A stretch of DNA of 64,000 nucleotides from Paenibacillus montanisoli (GTDB taxonomy: Bacteria; Bacillota; Bacilli; Paenibacillales; Paenibacillaceae): contig NZ_QLUW01000004.1 in NCBI RefSeq assembly GCF_003268025.1, positions 310,001 through 374,000 on the forward strand, in the 5' to 3' direction. Made by a program: the position numbers and the translations under genes. Under the pieces are notes generated by a model. It saw nothing but the letters and a program-made list of their open reading frames with translations. It was not told where the DNA came from and made no database searches. Shown piece after piece: positions 26,494-36,690 of the stretch. Position 1 is the first letter of the stretch. Each line of letters opens with the position of its first letter.

Positions 26494-28116
26494 CTATTCC
26501 CTGACCCGGTACTCCTGCGGCGTGAGCTGAATCCGTTTCTTGAAGAAGCGGATAAAATAGCCCGATGTCTCAAAGCCGACCCGATCCGCGATCTCATGGA
26601 TCTTGAGCGGCGTATCCGTCAGCAGCTCCTTCGCCTTCTCCAGGCGCAGTTCGGCAATGTACTCCGACAGGTTGGTCCCGGTCTGCTGCTTATAGAGCAC
26701 CGACAGATAGGCAGGGTTCAAATACACGATTTCGGATAGGCTGGTCAGCGACAGATCGCCGCCGAGGTTGCCGCGGATATACTGCTGCAGCTTCGTGATG
26801 ATCTGATGGGTCCGTTCATGTTGCATGGACTTGCGCCTTGCATAGATAGATGCTGCCGTCTTAAGCAGATAGCGCAGGGCGGACTCACGGGTTTGATGGG
26901 CGGAGAGATTCATCAGCGTATCGATGTCCGTGCCGAATCCATCCTCTGAACCAGACCCGCCTCGTGATTCCCCGATCTGCGACAGCTGGCTAAGCAGCAG
27001 ATTGGCAACCATATAATAGACGAGAGCGTAATCGGCAAATTGATTGGGGAGCGCGGTGTAATGCTTGATAGTCTCCGAAAACTCCTCCTCGGTTCCGTCC
27101 TCCAGCAGCCGTTCCAGCTGGGCCGTCATTGTTCGAAGCGAAGGAAGCGAGGCATGCGGCTGACCGCTCTCCTCGCGTTCATCCAGAATGAGCAGCATCC
27201 GGTCTTTTGAGCCAAGGCCGACAAGAAGCCGCTTCTTCATCTGTTCATAAACGCGCGGCAGCTGCTCCCATGCGGCGGGTTTCGAAGCGCAAATCAGCGA
27301 GACCGGCAGCTTGAGCAGCTTGCCGCAGGTCTGCTGGATGGATTCCATTGTGCCCTGCGCGAAGCTGACCGCTTCTCGCCATCGGTCCGGGTCCGCATCG
27401 CGGGCAGGCTGCAGCAGGATGACAACATGATGCATGTCCAGACTTGCCGTAAACGCAGTGAGGGAGCCGTAGTACTCGGTAGCGATATTTTGGACGGCGT
27501 ATAGAAGCAAAGCCCGGTCCTGATAGCCTTCGTCGCCCCATCGGTCGATGCGCCCGATAATCGGCATGACGGGCAGACCGCCATGCAGCGGAATGTGCAG
27601 CTCCCGCAGCTTCTCCTCCGTTACGGGCGGATGCGTACCATGAAGCTCCAGCACTTCCATCAGCCAATCCCGGTGCAGCAGCGGCAGCGCCCGGCTCATC
27701 CGTTCCTTCGCCTGCAGCATGAATTGGCGGCTCTCCGATTCGGCCGCCAAGCTTTCGATCGCCTTTCGGATGCTGCGAATGATCGCTTCATCGCCTTCGG
27801 TTTTTAGAATGTAGTCGATCGAGCCTGTCCGAATGGCAAGCTGCGCGGTTTCCAGGTTGTGAATGCCCGTTAGAAAGATGATCTTGCAGCGCGGCCACTG
27901 CGCCACGATGCGCTGCTGCAGCTCAAGTCCCGTCATGCCCGGCATCCGAACGTCGCTCAGCACAATATCGATCTTCGTCCGGGACAGCCATTCCAGCGCT
28001 TCCTCCGGCGAGTAAGCGCGGTAAATATCCAGCTCCAGACCCGGTGTGTCCTCAATCATTTCATATAAGCCGTCAACCGTGAATTTCTCGTCATCCACAA
28101 TCAATAAGCGGTTCAT
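26494..28116 (-). CDS. AraC-type response regulator (YesN-like)
   Basis: About 540 residues. An N-terminal receiver domain (residues 1-120) has the acidic pair in LLIVDDE and the phosphoacceptor D55 in LSDVRMPG. A long central linker follows, and the last 100 residues are an AraC helix-turn-helix domain (LTSLSEIVYLNPAYLSVLYK, EIADRVGFETSGYFIRFFKK). It is phosphorylated by the kinase encoded immediately upstream and probably activates the importer genes downstream. The start is ATG at 28116; a TTG three codons earlier is an alternative closer to GGAGG. The gene overlaps the kinase gene by 26 bp. Confidence 0.93.
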   Translation of the reverse strand: MNRLLIVDDEKFTVDGLYEMIEDTPGLELDIYRAYSPEEALEWLSRTKIDIVLSDVRMPGMTGLELQQRIVAQWPRCKIIFLTGIHNLETAQLAIRTGSIDYILKTEGDEAIIRSIRKAIESLAAESESRQFMLQAKERMSRALPLLHRDWLMEVLELHGTHPPVTEEKLRELHIPLHGGLPVMPIIGRIDRWGDEGYQDRALLLYAVQNIATEYYGSLTAFTASLDMHHVVILLQPARDADPDRWREAVSFAQGTMESIQQTCGKLLKLPVSLICASKPAAWEQLPRVYEQMKKRLLVGLGSKDRMLLILDEREESGQPHASLPSLRTMTAQLERLLEDGTEEEFSETIKHYTALPNQFADYALVYYMVANLLLSQLSQIGESRGGSGSEDGFGTDIDTLMNLSAHQTRESALRYLLKTAASIYARRKSMQHERTHQIITKLQQYIRGNLGGDLSLTSLSEIVYLNPAYLSVLYKQQTGTNLSEYIAELRLEKAKELLTDTPLKIHEIADRVGFETSGYFIRFFKKRIQLTPQEYRVRE

Positions 28117-29878
28117 GCTGCGCAAGCGCCTCCCTCGGAATCGTCATCGTCACCTTCAAGCCCCGTTCCTCGCCTAGACCGAGCGTCAGGCCGCCGCCTC
28201 CATACTTGATAATGATGCGCCGGTGCACGTTCAGCAGACCGGTATGCTCCGTAGGCTGCGCTTTGTCGAGCAAGCTCGTCTGCAGCTCGCGCACCTTCTC
28301 TTCATCCATGTTGTCGCCATTGTCGGTGATCGAAATTTCGATGGCCCCCGGCTTTCGGCTGAATTCGACCGTAATGAGCCCGCCCCTGCGCTTGTTCTCC
28401 AAACCGTGGTTGTAGGCGTTTTCAATAATCGGCTGCACGATGAGACGCGGTACCGGAAAGTCGCGCAGTTCCTCGGGCACTTCCTCGAACTCCACCATTA
28501 TCCGCTCAGAGAAGCGGATCGATTGAATTTCCGCATAGGTGCGGGCATGGTGGATTTCGTTGGCCAGCGGCACTTCGTCCGAGCCGTCGCGCGTAATGTA
28601 CTGAAAATATTCGCCCAGATGTTTCGTGAAATAGATGACGTTGTCATGATCCCGCTGCTGAGCCATTCGGTACAAAATAAAATAGCTGTTATACAGAAAA
28701 TGCGGATTGATCTGCGACTGCAAATGCCTCAGTTCCGCGAGCCGGGCCAAGTATTGCTGCTCGTACACCTCATGGACAAGCTTGTCGAGCTGCTTCACCA
28801 TGCCGTTGAACTGCCCGTACAAGTAGCCGAACTCATCCTGCAGCGGATAGTGCACCTCCAAATTGAACTGCCCCTGCTCGATGCGCCGGAAGGAGCGGAC
28901 AAGCCGTTTGAGCGGCTGGTGAATAATGAGATAGATGCTGTAGGAAAACAGCAGAATAAGGAAGACGGATACCCCCGATAGTACGTAGAACCAGAATCGA
29001 TAGACTTGCAGAGGTGAGTTGACCTTGCTGTCGGGCACATACATGAGCAGCGTCATATCCAGGCTGTGCGAATGGTTGGAGACGACCAAATACGACTCAT
29101 CCTTCCACTCGACCGTCTGAAGCTTCCCTTCTTCCGCGGCCTCGTCCTCCTGCTGAAAATCATGAATAAGCGCTTCGTCCACCACCGTACCTGCGCCCCC
29201 GGTAATGATAAAGGACTGCTTGCTGCCGACCAGCGCCGTATGGCCGCCATCGTTCGTAAACTCCTGCAGCACCATGCCCAGCTCGCGGCGCGAAATCTCA
29301 ATGGCTAGCAGGAATACCGGGCTCTGCCTGCTCGAAATGGCAGGGTCGGGATAGGGAATGCTGATGAAGATCCGGTCCTTCCACAGCAGGAAGGGAGATT
29401 CGAAACGATTAGTCGATTTCGTAAGCGCGATAAACTGCTCTTCGTCGAAAGCTCCGATAATATTGGTATTAGCCGATATGGTACGGTCCATGGCGGGAAT
29501 GAACGCGATGGCGTTCTCCACGAATTTGCTGGATTTCTTCAGCGCGTCCAGCCGGCTCTTGAGCCGTAGCTGCGACTGCATTTTTTCAATTTCGCTCATC
29601 ACCTCGGAGGATGACGTCAGCTTAAGCAGGTCGTCGTCATTGACTACTTCCTGCAGCTGCCGAATGGCGCTGTCGATGTCGAACTCCAGCATGTTCATAT
29701 ATAGAGAAGTACGGGAGACTAAGGAATCGGTAATTTCCTTCTGGATATGGGATGAGCCGGTCTCATTCATTTTCCAGCTGATGATGTAAAGAGGAACAAG
29801 CGTAACAAGGAAAGTGAGGACAAGCTTGGGCAAAATCGAAAGCGAAGCCAAACGTTTCAGGAAGACCAGCGCTGCCAC
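28091..29878 (-). CDS. sensor histidine kinase (YesM-like)
   Basis: 595 residues. One membrane helix at residues 17-36, an extracellular sensor domain of about 260 residues (Cache-like), a second helix at about 297-320, and a HAMP segment to about 375. The histidine-kinase core has QSQINPHFLYN (phosphorylated His 393), and the ATPase domain has N-box ENAYNHGLENK and DNGDNM. It belongs to the YesM/LytS class that senses extracellular sugars. The start is GTG at 29878 with GGGGG directly adjacent; the exact first residue is uncertain. It pairs with the overlapping response regulator. Confidence 0.93.
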   Translation of the reverse strand: MAALVFLKRLASLSILPKLVLTFLVTLVPLYIISWKMNETGSSHIQKEITDSLVSRTSLYMNMLEFDIDSAIRQLQEVVNDDDLLKLTSSSEVMSEIEKMQSQLRLKSRLDALKKSSKFVENAIAFIPAMDRTISANTNIIGAFDEEQFIALTKSTNRFESPFLLWKDRIFISIPYPDPAISSRQSPVFLLAIEISRRELGMVLQEFTNDGGHTALVGSKQSFIITGGAGTVVDEALIHDFQQEDEAAEEGKLQTVEWKDESYLVVSNHSHSLDMTLLMYVPDSKVNSPLQVYRFWFYVLSGVSVFLILLFSYSIYLIIHQPLKRLVRSFRRIEQGQFNLEVHYPLQDEFGYLYGQFNGMVKQLDKLVHEVYEQQYLARLAELRHLQSQINPHFLYNSYFILYRMAQQRDHDNVIYFTKHLGEYFQYITRDGSDEVPLANEIHHARTYAEIQSIRFSERIMVEFEEVPEELRDFPVPRLIVQPIIENAYNHGLENKRRGGLITVEFSRKPGAIEISITDNGDNMDEEKVRELQTSLLDKAQPTEHTGLLNVHRRIIIKYGGGGLTLGLGEERGLKVTMTIPREALAQHEPLIDCG

Positions 29879-29949
29879 CCCCGGGATGTTCGGTATTGCG
29901 GTTAGTTTATCACATTTACAATCCGGTTAGGATTAAAAAATAAACAGAC

Positions 29950-29989
29950 AAACAGCCGGACAAGGGGGAATATCCTTATCCGGCCGTTT
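29950..29989 (-). terminator. terminator of the large AraC-ABC-glycosidase operon
   Basis: A 16-bp stem with two mismatches (29950-29965 with 29974-29989), followed on the minus strand by a T-rich stretch. The right arm ends one base from the stop of the isomerase gene. It separates the 22.8-kb operon from the YesM-type kinase gene. Confidence 0.85.
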
Positions 29990-29990
29990 A

Positions 29991-30809
29991 TTATACATGC
30001 TCCGTATATCGGGTCTTTATGAGGGATAATAATTCATCGCCGGGAAGATCCCATAGCGTCCGATTAAAGATTTCAACCTCGATCGTCCCCGCATACCCCG
30101 CCTCTTCGACCGCCCCCCGGATTCGCCGCAGCTCGATCACGCCGTCCCCCATCATTCCCCGGCCCATCAAGAGATCCGGCGTCGGCACGATCCAATCCGA
30201 TACGTGATACCCCAAGATCCGCCCCTTGGCACGGTCGATTTGCCGGTATAAATCCGGATCCCACCAGACATGGAATACATCGACGATGACACCGACCTGA
30301 TCCGGCCTATAACGCTCAGCGAGCGTATTGGCATGGTCAAGCGTCACGATGACGGAACGCTCGGCGGCGTACATCGGATGAAGCGGCTCGATCCCCAGCT
30401 TGATGCCGCAGGACTCGGCGAACGGGACCAGCCGATCGATTCCTTCCGCCACCCATTTGCGGGCACTGTCGATATCCCGGTCCGGCGCCGGTCCGCAAAC
30501 AAGCACGAGCACATCCGTACCCAGCTCGGCCGCCTCCTCTACGGCACGGCGGTTATCGTCGAGACGCCGGCCGCGCTCCTCGGCGGTTGACGCGGCGAAC
30601 ATCCCTCCCCGGCACAGGCTGGATACCTTCAGACCGCTGTCCCGTATGATTCGCTTGCTTTCCGCCAGACCGATCTCATTCAGCTTATGGCGCCAGATCG
30701 CAATCGAGGGAATTTCCGCCCGCAGGCAGCCTTCAACCGCTTCCTTCAGGCTCCAGGGATCCTTCGTAATTTGGTTCAAGCTCAACCGTTCGCAAGTCGT
30801 CAGCTGCAT
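29991..30809 (-). CDS. sugar phosphate isomerase/epimerase family protein (TIM barrel)
   Basis: 272 residues of the xylose-isomerase-like barrel. Diagnostic strands are LGIEPLHPMYA (metal-binding Glu), VGVIVDVFHVWWD (Asp and His), the His in YHVSDW and the C-terminal EVEIFN (Glu). The fold uses a divalent metal to isomerise, epimerise or beta-eliminate keto-sugars. It is the last gene of the operon, 15 bp after the DUF993 gene, which in turn overlaps a Gfo/Idh gene; the three form a likely catabolic module. ATG start with AGGAGG. Confidence 0.88.
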   Translation of the reverse strand: MQLTTCERLSLNQITKDPWSLKEAVEGCLRAEIPSIAIWRHKLNEIGLAESKRIIRDSGLKVSSLCRGGMFAASTAEERGRRLDDNRRAVEEAAELGTDVLVLVCGPAPDRDIDSARKWVAEGIDRLVPFAESCGIKLGIEPLHPMYAAERSVIVTLDHANTLAERYRPDQVGVIVDVFHVWWDPDLYRQIDRAKGRILGYHVSDWIVPTPDLLMGRGMMGDGVIELRRIRGAVEEAGYAGTIEVEIFNRTLWDLPGDELLSLIKTRYTEHV

Positions 30810-30824
30810 AGGCTGCTCATCCTC

Positions 30825-31988
30825 CTAATTGATGCCGGCCAGCGCAAGCACCGGCTTCATCCGCTGTGCGGCCAGCTCCGGATCGGCCAGCAGCCCCGCC
30901 TGGTCGGCCAGCACGAAGAGTTCGGCAAGATGCGAGATGGAGCGCGCTCCCTCCGCTGCGCCTATCATCCGGAAATGGGATTGGTGGCCATTCAGGTAAG
31001 CCATGAACACGACCCCGGTTTTATACGCATAAGTGGGGGCTTGGAAAATATGCCGCGACAAAGGGACCGTCTTGTCGAGAATCGCGCTGTACCGCGAATA
31101 GTCGCCTTCGTCCAAGGCGTGGATCGCAGCCGCCGCTGCCGGCGCGATGGCGTCGAAGATGCCGAGCAGCGCATGGCTGTAGCCGTGCTCGTCACCGCGA
31201 ATCAGCTCGGGATAGTTGAAGTCGTCTCCCGTATACATCTTCACGTTGGCCGGCAGCCTCCTGCGCATTTGAATCTCTTTGCCCGCATCAAGCAGCGAAA
31301 TTTTGATGCCGTCCACCTTGTCCGCATGATTATGGATAATGCGCAGGCACACGTCCATGGCAGCCTCCGTGTCCTTGAAGCCCCAATATCCGGACAGCGC
31401 AGGGTCGAACATATCGCCCAGCCAATGCAGAATAACGGGCTCTTTGACTTGGCGCAAGATCGTGCCGTACACGCGCTCGTAGTCTTCCGGGCTTGTTGCG
31501 CAAGCAGCCAAGGCGCGGCTGGCCATGAGAATGATCCGCCCGCCATGCCCTTCGATGAAGGAGCACTGCTCTTCATAGGCGGCTTCAACATCGGCAAGAG
31601 TGACCTTAGGCCCCGGCGCCAGATGGTCGGTACCCGCCCCGCAGGCAAGCCGGCCATGCACGGCGCGGCTTTCAATGATGGAACGGCGGATGAGCTCCTG
31701 AGCCCTCGGCCAATCCAGCCCCATGCCGCGCTGGGCGGTATCCATCGCTTCGGCGACGGAAAGTCCGAGCGACCACAGATATCTACGGTAGGCAAGCGTA
31801 GATTCCCAGTCGATCTGTCCGGCATGCAGCGGCTCTGTCGTCGTTAACGGATTGCATACCACATGGGCCGCGGAGTATGCGATGCGGCTCTGCAATGGCT
31901 TGCTCGGCAGCTCGAATGCGCTGCCTTTGCCCGGCTTGTAGGTCATCATCGCCCCGCCGGCGCGAGGGAGTCGAAGTTCCAGGCTCAT
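30825..31988 (-). CDS. DUF993 family protein (DapA-like TIM-barrel lyase/aldolase)
   Basis: 387 residues, which I assign to DUF993, a family related to dihydrodipicolinate synthase/aldolase barrels. A lysine at residue 229 in DGIKISLLD sits where the Schiff-base Lys lies on strand 6 of that superfamily (inference), and ILHWLGDMFDP and MYTGDDFNYP are other conserved-looking barrel ends. No characterised reaction is known to me. The start is ATG at 31988, with GGAGGG six bases upstream and a 4-bp overlap with the Gfo/Idh gene; 50 further in-frame codons upstream are shadow sequence. Confidence 0.85.
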   Translation of the reverse strand: MSLELRLPRAGGAMMTYKPGKGSAFELPSKPLQSRIAYSAAHVVCNPLTTTEPLHAGQIDWESTLAYRRYLWSLGLSVAEAMDTAQRGMGLDWPRAQELIRRSIIESRAVHGRLACGAGTDHLAPGPKVTLADVEAAYEEQCSFIEGHGGRIILMASRALAACATSPEDYERVYGTILRQVKEPVILHWLGDMFDPALSGYWGFKDTEAAMDVCLRIIHNHADKVDGIKISLLDAGKEIQMRRRLPANVKMYTGDDFNYPELIRGDEHGYSHALLGIFDAIAPAAAAAIHALDEGDYSRYSAILDKTVPLSRHIFQAPTYAYKTGVVFMAYLNGHQSHFRMIGAAEGARSISHLAELFVLADQAGLLADPELAAQRMKPVLALAGIN

Positions 31989-33142
31989 CGGCAGCCCTCC
32001 AAATCCGGCACGTCGATCCAGCGCCGTTCTTTCCACGACAGAAGGCCAAGCTCGGCCAGCTGCGTTCCCTTCGCCCCTTCCATGAGATCCCAGCGGAATG
32101 GCGCGTCCCCGACGACATGCTTCAGGAACAGCTCCCACTGCACCTTGAAGCCATTATCGAAAATTTGGTTGTCCGGTACCGTTTCCCACTGCTCCCGGAA
32201 GCGGAAGGGGTTGGCGACATCCGGATTCCATACCGGCTTCGGCGTATTGACCCGGTGCTGCACCTTGCATTCACGTAAACCGGCGGCAGCGCTGCCCTCC
32301 GTTCCGTCCACTTGAATGTTGAGCAGATCTTCGCGGTCGACGCGCACCGCCCACGAAGAATTGACCTGCGCGATAATGCCGCCTTCCAGCTCGAACGTCC
32401 CGTATGCGGCGTCGTCCGCGGTACACGTATAGGGCTGCCCCTTCTCGTCCCATCGCTTAGGAATATGCGTGGTGCCGAGGCAGGACACCGATTTGACGTT
32501 ACCGAACAGATTATCGAGCACGTAACGCCAGTGGGCAAACATATCCACGATGATGCCGCCGCCGTCTTCCTGGCGGTAATTCCAGGACGGACGCTGCCCC
32601 GCTTGCCAATCGCCCTCGAACACCCAATAGCCGAACTCGATCCTCACCGAAAGGATGCGTCCGAAGAAGCCGGAATCCACCAGCCGTTTCAGCTTGAGAA
32701 CCCCCGGAAGAAACAGTTTGTCTTGCACGACGCCGTTCTTCAGACCAGCCTCATTGGCCAGCCGGGCAAGCTCCAGCGCCTCCTCCAGCGTGGACGCCGT
32801 CGGCTTCTCGCAATACAGATGCTTCCCGGCCGCAATGGCTTTGCGCATGCTTTCCGCCCGCAGCACGGTCGTCTGCGAATCGAAGTAAATTTCGTTGTTC
32901 GCATCCGCCAAGCATTCATCCAGGTTGGTGCTCCAGCGAGCGATGCCGTGCGCCGCCGCCAATGCTTTCAGCTTCGCTTCGCTGCGCCCGACCAGAATAG
33001 GGTCAGGCATGATGGTTACGCCGTTCTCCAGCTTGACGCCGCCTTGCTGCCTAATCGCCAGAATGGAACGGATCAAGTGCTGATTCGTGCCCATCCTTCC
33101 GCTTACTCCGTTCATAATGATCCCGATTTTGCGCTCGCTCAT
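31985..33142 (-). CDS. Gfo/Idh/MocA family oxidoreductase
   Basis: About 385 residues. The nucleotide-binding start reads GIIMNGVSGRMGTNQH, which departs from the usual GxGxxG and resembles DapB-type loops. The family Lys is in LYCEKPTAS, and the C-terminal domain has the GGGIIVDMFAHWRY segment with Asp and His in the catalytic area. It probably oxidises or reduces a hydroxyl of a sugar with NAD(P). The second ATG (33142) is favoured by AAGGGAG at nine bases; the first is only three bases away. An 84-bp gap separates it from the MFS gene. Confidence 0.88.
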   Translation of the reverse strand: MSERKIGIIMNGVSGRMGTNQHLIRSILAIRQQGGVKLENGVTIMPDPILVGRSEAKLKALAAAHGIARWSTNLDECLADANNEIYFDSQTTVLRAESMRKAIAAGKHLYCEKPTASTLEEALELARLANEAGLKNGVVQDKLFLPGVLKLKRLVDSGFFGRILSVRIEFGYWVFEGDWQAGQRPSWNYRQEDGGGIIVDMFAHWRYVLDNLFGNVKSVSCLGTTHIPKRWDEKGQPYTCTADDAAYGTFELEGGIIAQVNSSWAVRVDREDLLNIQVDGTEGSAAAGLRECKVQHRVNTPKPVWNPDVANPFRFREQWETVPDNQIFDNGFKVQWELFLKHVVGDAPFRWDLMEGAKGTQLAELGLLSWKERRWIDVPDLEGCR

Positions 33143-33232
33143 GTCCATTTACTCCCTTCGTAATTGCAAACTATTGAGTAGATTTTAGCTCAACCGAAGG
33201 GCAATAATCTTATGAAGATCGGAACGGAATTC

Positions 33233-34369
33233 TCAATAACGGAAACGAATTTGCGATACGAAGTGGGCGGCCAAGGCCATGGCGGAAAACGCCAGCAGCG
33301 GCATAAAGACCGTCGTCGAGCCGGCCTGCTGCAAGTAAACGCCTACTGCCAGCGGAACTACGACCGTAAACAGGTTATAGGACGCTTCAATCAGGATATT
33401 GGCCCGGACGACCGTGTCCTTGTCGGTCATCGCATTCACGTAAGAGACGGAGAAATAATAGCCGTGCCCAATCATGAGCCCGCACATGATGCTTGCCGCG
33501 AGCAGGCTGACGAACGAGTAATGGAGGAACGGCAGCACGAATGCCGCAGCCGCTCCCGCATATAGATAAGGGGCTATTTTTCGCGGGCCGAATTTGTCGC
33601 TCAGCATGGCTGCGGGAAGCTGGCCCGCAAGCGCGGACAGCGGAAACAAAGATAAGATTAACGACGTTTGCGCCTCGCTGAAGCCTCTGTCGCGGGCCTC
33701 CATCGGGAAGATGGCGGTTAAGCAGATTTCGCAAAATCCGAACAGTATGGCCGGCAGCATCGCAACCCAGATTCGTTTCAGAATGCGAAGTCTCGAAACG
33801 GAGCCTGCGTGATGATCGCTCGCCGGCAAGAACGTATTCCGGATTTGCATCACCGCGGCCAGGATGCCGACATACAGCACGACAACCGCAATTAACGGCA
33901 GCCGGACATCGACCGCTTTCAGATTCGTGAGCAGCGGCCCGGCGGTCAAACCTAAGCCGAACACGACGCCCAGCATGCTGACGAAGAACGCTTTCCTCGT
34001 CTTCAGCTCGATTCCGATCGACACCTGCGGAGGCATGAAGATCAGACTGAAGGACATGCCGAGCAGATAGCGGACGACGATCCATAACGCTATGGAATAA
34101 GGAGCCGCAATAAGCGCAAGCAGCAGCACGATCTGCAGCAGGATCCCGATCAGCATCGTACGCTGGAAACCGATTCGGCGAACGACGCGCTCCGAGAAGA
34201 AATTAACGGTCAGTCCGCCAAGCGGCAGCATCGCGGCTACGACGCCCGCAAGCGCGGACGATAGCTTCAGATCGTGCGAGATGAAGGCAAAGAGCGGAAT
34301 AACCACGCCAAGATGAACGCTTGCAATGAAGCAGACAACGATGTAGATGATAAGCCGCGATTTCTCCAT
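33233..34369 (-). CDS. MFS transporter
   Basis: About 378 residues with 11-12 hydrophobic segments distributed over the whole length. A signature-like basic loop is visible between helices 2 and 3 (NFFSERVVRRIGFQ), and a second at the centre (MLSDKFGPRKIAPY). It is a secondary transporter in the membrane, importing or exporting a small product. The ATG at 34369 lies one base after the stop of the GH95 gene; upstream in-frame codons are shadow of that gene. In an operon that already has an ABC importer, export of an inhibitory by-product or uptake of a monosaccharide are both possible. Confidence 0.85.
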   Translation of the reverse strand: MEKSRLIIYIVVCFIASVHLGVVIPLFAFISHDLKLSSALAGVVAAMLPLGGLTVNFFSERVVRRIGFQRTMLIGILLQIVLLLALIAAPYSIALWIVVRYLLGMSFSLIFMPPQVSIGIELKTRKAFFVSMLGVVFGLGLTAGPLLTNLKAVDVRLPLIAVVVLYVGILAAVMQIRNTFLPASDHHAGSVSRLRILKRIWVAMLPAILFGFCEICLTAIFPMEARDRGFSEAQTSLILSLFPLSALAGQLPAAMLSDKFGPRKIAPYLYAGAAAAFVLPFLHYSFVSLLAASIMCGLMIGHGYYFSVSYVNAMTDKDTVVRANILIEASYNLFTVVVPLAVGVYLQQAGSTTVFMPLLAFSAMALAAHFVSQIRFRY

Positions 34370-34370
34370 G

Positions 34371-36671
34371 CTACTTCGAACCCGCGAAAATAACGGTCCG
34401 CTCCGATGCGGACAGCGTGACGGCCCGCATCTGCCCTGCACAGCTCCATTGAATGCTGCAATTCCGGTCAGCCGTCATTACGGCATCACGCAGTTCTCCC
34501 TGCTCCCATGCCAGATCAACCGTAACGGAGCCGCGCACGCGCAGGCCTTGGGCGGAGCCGCTCCGCCATTCCGCGGGCAGCGCCGGGAGCAGCCGAACGA
34601 TGCCGCCTTGCGACTGCACGAGCAGCTCGGCCATCATGGCCGTGACGCCGAAGTTGCCGTCGATTTGAAAAGGCGGATGAATATCGAACAAATTCGGCAG
34701 CACGTTATTGGCGAGCATATGCTTCACATGGAACTGCGCCTCGTCTCCCTTGAACAGCCGGGCGTAGAAGCAAGCGAGCCACGCTCGGCTCCAGCCGGTT
34801 TGTCCGCCGCCGTGCGCCAGCCGATACTCCAGCGATCTTTCGGCTGCGGCCGCCAGCTCGGGCGTCCCGTCCGGCGTAATGATGCCCGCAGGATGCAGAC
34901 CGTAGAGATGGGCGATATGCCTGTGCCCCGGCTCCGGTTCGCCGAAATCCTCCATCCATTCCGCCAGCCGCCCGTCAGGGAGGATGCGCATGGGAGGCAG
35001 ACGGTCCTTCGTTTGCTTGACCCGCTCCAGCCATTCCGGGCTTTCGCCGGTTACCTCTCTCATTTCGATAACGGAATCGAACAGCTCGATCAGCAGCTGG
35101 GTATCCATGGTCGGTCCCATGCAGATCGCCAGCGAACGTCCTTCTTGGTCATAGAAGCGGTTCTCCGGCGAGTTGGACGGCGCCGTGACGAGGTAGCCGG
35201 TAACGGGATCGGCACATAGAAAATGCATATAAAATTCGGTTGCTTCCCGGATGAGCGGATAGAGCTTCAGGAACAGCTCCCGATCGCCCTCGAAGCGGAA
35301 ATGCTCCATGATATGGGCGCATAGCCAGCCCGTCGCGCCAGGGTAGGAGCCCCAAGAAGGGTCTTGGCCGGGGGACGTGAAGAACCACGGATTGGTCAGC
35401 GTATGGACGACCCAGCCTGGTGCCCCGTAATGAACGGCAGCCGTTTTCCTTCCCGACTCCGCCAATCGCTCGATTAGCCAAAATAAAGGCAGATGGCAGT
35501 CCGCCAAGTTGGTCATCAACGCCGGCCAATAATTCATCTGCAAATTGATGTTCAGATGCCAATCGCAATTCCAGCGCGGGTTAATATCCTTGCACCAGAT
35601 GCCCTGCAGGTTAGCGGGCATCCTCCCCGGCGCCTTCGAGCTTGCGATGAGCAAATAGCGGCCGTAGCGAAAGAACAGGTTTTCCAAGCCGATGTCCGCC
35701 TGCCCCTCCGACACGAGCTGCAGCCGGGCATCGGTCGGAAGCCGGTCACCTAAGCCGGAAGAGAAGTCGATGTCGCAGCGATCGTAGAAGCTGGCGAATT
35801 CATGCTCATGCCTGTGCTTTATCTCAGTGTAATCGAACATAAGGCCGGCCCTCTCCAAATCACGCTTCGTCGATGCATCCGGGTCCTCGCCCCAGTAAGA
35901 CGAACGGATGGCGGTCAGCAGAATGACTTCATCCGCGCCTATTACCTCGATCCGGCCGCGATGCAGTTCCACCGTTCCCCCGCTCGCCATGACCCGCGTA
36001 CGAACGCAGAACGACAGCCCGCCATACAATACGGCCCGCAGCACCAGCTCTTGATCCTCGACCGTTAAGGTATGCGCATCTCCGCCCCGCTTCAGTGCTG
36101 CGTTCAGCGTAACGGAGCCCGGGGCCGCGCAATGAATGCGCGTCACGATCACGTCTTCCTCGGCCGGAATAAAGGTTTCGTGCGCAAACGGATGCATCCG
36201 TTCCGTAAAGCGGTAGGTATCCCGCTTATACCCGGAGCTGACGATCCCCTGTCTTAGCGCGAGCTGGCGTTCATAGCCGGCGTAGTGCTCCACCGTGCCG
36301 AAATCGAGCTCCAATTCGCCCGCCGTCTCGAACGTGCCGTAGTCAAGCCGGCTGCCTCCGACTTCAGGCGCGCCATCCCCTCTGCAGATCAAAACCTTTT
36401 TGCACAGCTCTTCCGCTTCCCAATAGTTGCGCGCAAACAGCTTCTCGCGGATTTCCTGCAAATGGGTCAGGCAGTCCGGATTATCCGCATCCTGCCTTTG
36501 ACCCGAATAGATGGACTCCTCATTGAACTGAATCGTTTCCTTCTCCACGCCGCCGTAAACCATCGCTCCCAGCCGGCCATTCCCAAGCGGAAGGCTTTCG
36601 CCCCAACAGGTGGCCGGTTTGCGGTACCATAAGCGATGGTTGCTCTGGCGATCCTCCAGCTTCTCGTTCAT
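34371..36671 (-). CDS. glycoside hydrolase family 95 protein (alpha-L-fucosidase/galactosidase type)
   Basis: 766 residues, the usual GH95 length. The N-terminal beta domain has [19 protein letters not shown] (23-41) and FNEESIYSG. The alpha/alpha barrel has [14 protein letters not shown] and [13 protein letters not shown], whose N374-x-N376 corresponds to the family's catalytic Asn pair, followed by MEHFRFEGD and the [13 protein letters not shown] region. It inverts terminal alpha-1,2-type fucosides or related L-galactosides. There is no signal peptide, so it acts on imported oligosaccharides. ATG start with AAGGAGAG. Confidence 0.93.
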   Translation of the reverse strand: MNEKLEDRQSNHRLWYRKPATCWGESLPLGNGRLGAMVYGGVEKETIQFNEESIYSGQRQDADNPDCLTHLQEIREKLFARNYWEAEELCKKVLICRGDGAPEVGGSRLDYGTFETAGELELDFGTVEHYAGYERQLALRQGIVSSGYKRDTYRFTERMHPFAHETFIPAEEDVIVTRIHCAAPGSVTLNAALKRGGDAHTLTVEDQELVLRAVLYGGLSFCVRTRVMASGGTVELHRGRIEVIGADEVILLTAIRSSYWGEDPDASTKRDLERAGLMFDYTEIKHRHEHEFASFYDRCDIDFSSGLGDRLPTDARLQLVSEGQADIGLENLFFRYGRYLLIASSKAPGRMPANLQGIWCKDINPRWNCDWHLNINLQMNYWPALMTNLADCHLPLFWLIERLAESGRKTAAVHYGAPGWVVHTLTNPWFFTSPGQDPSWGSYPGATGWLCAHIMEHFRFEGDRELFLKLYPLIREATEFYMHFLCADPVTGYLVTAPSNSPENRFYDQEGRSLAICMGPTMDTQLLIELFDSVIEMREVTGESPEWLERVKQTKDRLPPMRILPDGRLAEWMEDFGEPEPGHRHIAHLYGLHPAGIITPDGTPELAAAAERSLEYRLAHGGGQTGWSRAWLACFYARLFKGDEAQFHVKHMLANNVLPNLFDIHPPFQIDGNFGVTAMMAELLVQSQGGIVRLLPALPAEWRSGSAQGLRVRGSVTVDLAWEQGELRDAVMTADRNCSIQWSCAGQMRAVTLSASERTVIFAGSK

Positions 36672-36690
36672 CGTTCGCGCTCTCCTTCGG

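Noticed and set aside
30687-31847. 386-codon plus-strand frame opposite the DUF993 gene
   Set aside because: Antisense shadow; the minus-strand product has ribosome-binding site, coupling to neighbours and family motifs.
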